This document shows, in pieces, positions 8,316-10,003 of a stretch of 10,003 nucleotides of DNA. The translations under genes and the position numbers were made by a program. Positions within the stretch are counted from its first letter, which is position 1. Each line of letters opens with the position of its first letter. The notes under the pieces were generated by a model, which was not told the DNA's origin, did not search any database, and saw only the letters and a list, made by a program, of their open reading frames with translations. The stretch comes from Haplosporangium gracile. Taxonomy: Eukaryota; Mortierellomycota; Mortierellomycetes; Mortierellales; Mortierellaceae. The stretch covers positions 1 to 10,003 of the forward strand of contig JAAAUF010001225.1 in the NCBI GenBank assembly GCA_015499985.1, read 5' to 3'.

Positions 8316-8600
8316 TGTAGGATATAGACGTTATTATGACAGAAGAGAAGGTATGGGATGCAGAGAAGAATGAAAGAGAGGAGAAGAAGAATGTGAGGGA
8401 CAAAAAGATGTAATGAAAAAGATAACAAACGAAAAAATGGGCGCGAGTTGATTATTGTTTTCAGAAATAGGGAGCAGGGAAGTGATGAGAGGGAAGTAGC
8501 GAAGTGACGAGGTGAAAAAGAAAGAAAAGAAGGTAAACAGACACGTCAGTCAGTCAGTGAAGTGAAGAGAAGAAGAAGAAGAAGAAGAGCCTGAAAACCT
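8316..8600 (-). promoter_or_regulatory. Pyrimidine-rich leader and probable promoter of the ADAM gene
   Basis: Read on the - strand, the 285 bp before the ATG are strongly C/T-rich, ending in CCTACAATGG around the start. Such pyrimidine tracts commonly mark fungal transcription start regions. No convincing TATA box at the right distance is seen. The far end holds (GAA)6 and a short GTCA repeat. Confidence 0.5.
8545..8586. repeat. GTCA tetramer repeat followed by (GAA)6
   Basis: Three GTCA units and a variant GTGA (8545-8560) are followed by six perfect GAA units (8569-8586). They lie in the polypurine strand of the presumed ADAM promoter. Confidence 0.85.
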
Positions 8601-8825
8601 CGATTTCTGGCTGACAAAAGTAGGTGAAGCGAGAAGCAAGACAGAAATGACAACGTCCGTCAACGATCATTCGCCCTAAATCTCGCCGAAGACCCAAAGA
8701 TCCGAACGAACAGAGACAAGCCAACTCCAGCCAGTGGTCATCAGCAGCCAATCAGGTCACTCAGCTTAATATTTTTTAATTTCAGTGTTTGATTAGAAAG
8801 GGGCCAATGTGTGTTTGAGGCAGAA

Positions 8826-8935
8826 GTCTGACCAAGTGTCTCTTTTGATACGTTTCGTTGTCAATTACAAGAGTTTGTTATAGTAAATGACGTATATTTG
8901 ACAGTGACCCAATCAATAAAGACACTAGGTCAGAC
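8826..8935. repeat. 16-bp inverted repeat pair with a 78-bp spacer
   Basis: The left arm GTCTGACCAAGTGTCT (8826-8841) and the reverse complement of the right arm (8920-8935) agree at 15 of 16 positions. The similarity weakens outward. It could be the ends of a small MITE-like element or a long hairpin. No target duplication is evident next to the arms. Confidence 0.7.
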
Positions 8936-8967
8936 CTCCGGTTTGACAAAAAAGGGAACATGGGTGC

Positions 8968-8988
8968 ATTGCTTGAGCTGCAAGCAAT
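8968..8988. repeat. Hairpin with 8-bp stem
   Basis: ATTGCTTG and CAAGCAAT pair perfectly around the 5-base loop AGCTG. Confidence 0.7.
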
Positions 8989-9094
8989 CTAGACAAGCCA
9001 AAGGTAGGGACAAAAAGCCAAAGGATGTCACTAACAAAGTATGTTTCTGCCCTTTGAGAAAAACAGTGGAGTAAAAAGGGACAACCGACCAATT

Positions 9095-9112
9095 TGGGGC
9101 ATGATAGCCCCA
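9095..9112. repeat. GC-rich short hairpin
   Basis: TGGGGC and GCCCCA pair perfectly around ATGATA. Function unknown. Confidence 0.55.
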
Positions 9113-9135
9113 TGTGGACTTACTATTCGTCACTC

Positions 9136-9149
9136 TGAACGATCGTTCA
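9136..9149. repeat. Perfect 14-bp palindrome
   Basis: TGAACGATCGTTCA equals its own reverse complement. It could be a site for a dimeric DNA-binding protein. Confidence 0.6.
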
Positions 9150-9377
9150 TTAGGGGAAGGGAGTACGGATGAATAAACAAAAGAACGCGGAATTTAGAAA
9201 AAATAATGGTTCCGGAGGATGAAGAAGAACGACCCAGACCCCCGATATCTACTCTAGCACCTTGGACGCAAAGAAGCCTATGTTAGAAAATATCATCATA
9301 TCTAGCTAAATCGTCGTGTGGTTGATAGAGAAAAGACTTTTGACCCTGTCAATGGCTATTGTCAGATTTGCATCGAT

Positions 9378-9396
9378 CTTGAAAATGATTTTCAAG
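9378..9396. repeat. Perfect 9-bp-arm palindrome with one central base
   Basis: CTTGAAAAT, G, ATTTTCAAG: the arms are exact reverse complements. Confidence 0.65.
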
Positions 9397-9840
9397 GGTA
9401 AAAAAAATAATAGGCAGAGGGGACGCAGGATGAGTGGCGCCTTGCTGAGCATGTGTCTCCAATCGGAGCAGGAAATAAACTAATGCCCATTGCATCAATT
9501 TGAGCCCGTCCCTTTTTTTTGTGCTTTTCCGTGCACATCCCGTTTTTCCAAACAGTCAAGCAGACGAGAGCGAGATTGTCCTCTTCTAAGGTGTGAATCC
9601 CTTCTCGCGAGCGAGTAAGCCTTTGCCTTCTGATGCTCTTGTCCCACTGTTAAAATGAGTAGTCGCGATTCCTAAAACTGAAGCGAATGGAAAGCAATTC
9701 AAATCACTTAACAGAAAAGAGACGTCGCGTCCCTAACATCCTCTTAGTTGCATTCGCGCCCGTACTCTGCATTGACCATTTGGAACGAATAAAGGAGGCT
9801 ATGCTATTGTCAAATGTGACGAAAGCATGTTCCACCTGAA

Positions 9841-9922
9841 AATCGCACACAATCGATAAGTTGAAACCGCTTGGTCACCGTGCGATTGACTTTAAAATAC
9901 TAATGGATATCTAAAGCGGTTT
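9841..9922. repeat. Two interleaved inverted repeats
   Basis: AATCGCAC (9841-9848) pairs with GTGCGATT (9880-9887). AAACCGCTT (9864-9872) pairs with AAGCGGTTT (9914-9922). The order A-B-A'-B' is that of a pseudoknot if transcribed, or of alternative cruciforms in DNA. Confidence 0.55.
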
Positions 9923-9964
9923 TATTCGTTTCTCCCGATCGTGCAATTTCCCTTAGTCCGTATG

Positions 9965-9982
9965 ACGGGCAAATTTGCCCGT
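9965..9982. repeat. Perfect 18-bp palindrome
   Basis: ACGGGCAAATTTGCCCGT is its own reverse complement, with a GC-rich outside and an A/T core. It may be a regulator-binding site of a gene beyond the right edge or part of a transposon end. Confidence 0.7.
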
Positions 9983-10003
9983 TATTTTTACACGTAATAG
10001 CAC

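Larger units (their letters stand above)
8601..10003. other. Intergenic region without a supported gene, rich in inverted repeats
   Basis: No frame of more than about 70 codons looks coding, and none has recognisable motifs. The stretch holds several hairpins and palindromes listed separately. It may be the upstream region of a gene beyond the right edge, or contain a small non-coding mobile element. Confidence 0.55.

Noticed and set aside
8930..9133. Small - strand frame of 67 codons
   Set aside because: No motif, signal or splice support is seen. It spans two hairpins and is within chance length.

Overview
The window looks like nuclear DNA of a filamentous fungus, most likely an early-diverging zygomycete of the Mortierella type. 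That placement is inference. It rests on short GT-AG introns of about 80-100 bp, pyrimidine-rich leaders before start codons, trinucleotide microsatellites of the CAA/GAA kind, and a membrane-anchored ADAM metalloprotease with a very long Q/S/H-rich cytoplasmic tail. I see no bacterial operon, rRNA, tRNA or CRISPR structure.

Left part (1 to about 4175, all + strand). An open frame enters the window at its left edge and carries a GPDIVF...PVFV segment, then loses its sense near position 289. A headless open frame at 3672-4175 starts with QLKLRQ. Together they read like one PD-(D/E)XK-type nuclease-like domain, possibly of the Crinkler (CRN) effector kind, cut in two by about 3.38 kb. Between the halves lies a multi-exon gene starting at 839. 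It encodes three C2H2 zinc fingers, then a Cys-rich region and a Trp/charged C-terminal part of a family I do not recognise. At least one of its introns appears to be GC-AG. It carries two apparent one-base losses (near 1658 and 1874), an uncertain splice at 2423, and stop-ridden coding remnants downstream, so it looks like a decaying copy. An AATAAA hexamer lies about 20 bp before the right junction.

Middle (4176-4514). This is the short gap between converging genes and holds a CA microsatellite.

Right-centre (4515-8315, - strand). This holds a complete two-exon ADAM gene of about 1184 residues: signal peptide, prodomain, M12B catalytic domain with HEIGHGFGANHD, disintegrin domain, short Cys-rich region, one membrane helix and a long low-complexity tail with a PKA-like site. 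Its single intron (7495-7740) has a perfect GTAAGT donor directly followed by ten GTT repeats, and a CAGTAG tandem acceptor.

Right part (8316-10003). No gene is supported. It starts with the pyrimidine-rich leader/promoter of the ADAM gene and then holds an unusually dense set of inverted repeats and palindromes, including an exact 18-bp palindrome near the right edge.

The ADAM gene and the interrupted nuclease-like gene show no functional link. The most interesting structural event is the apparent insertion that split the nuclease-like gene.
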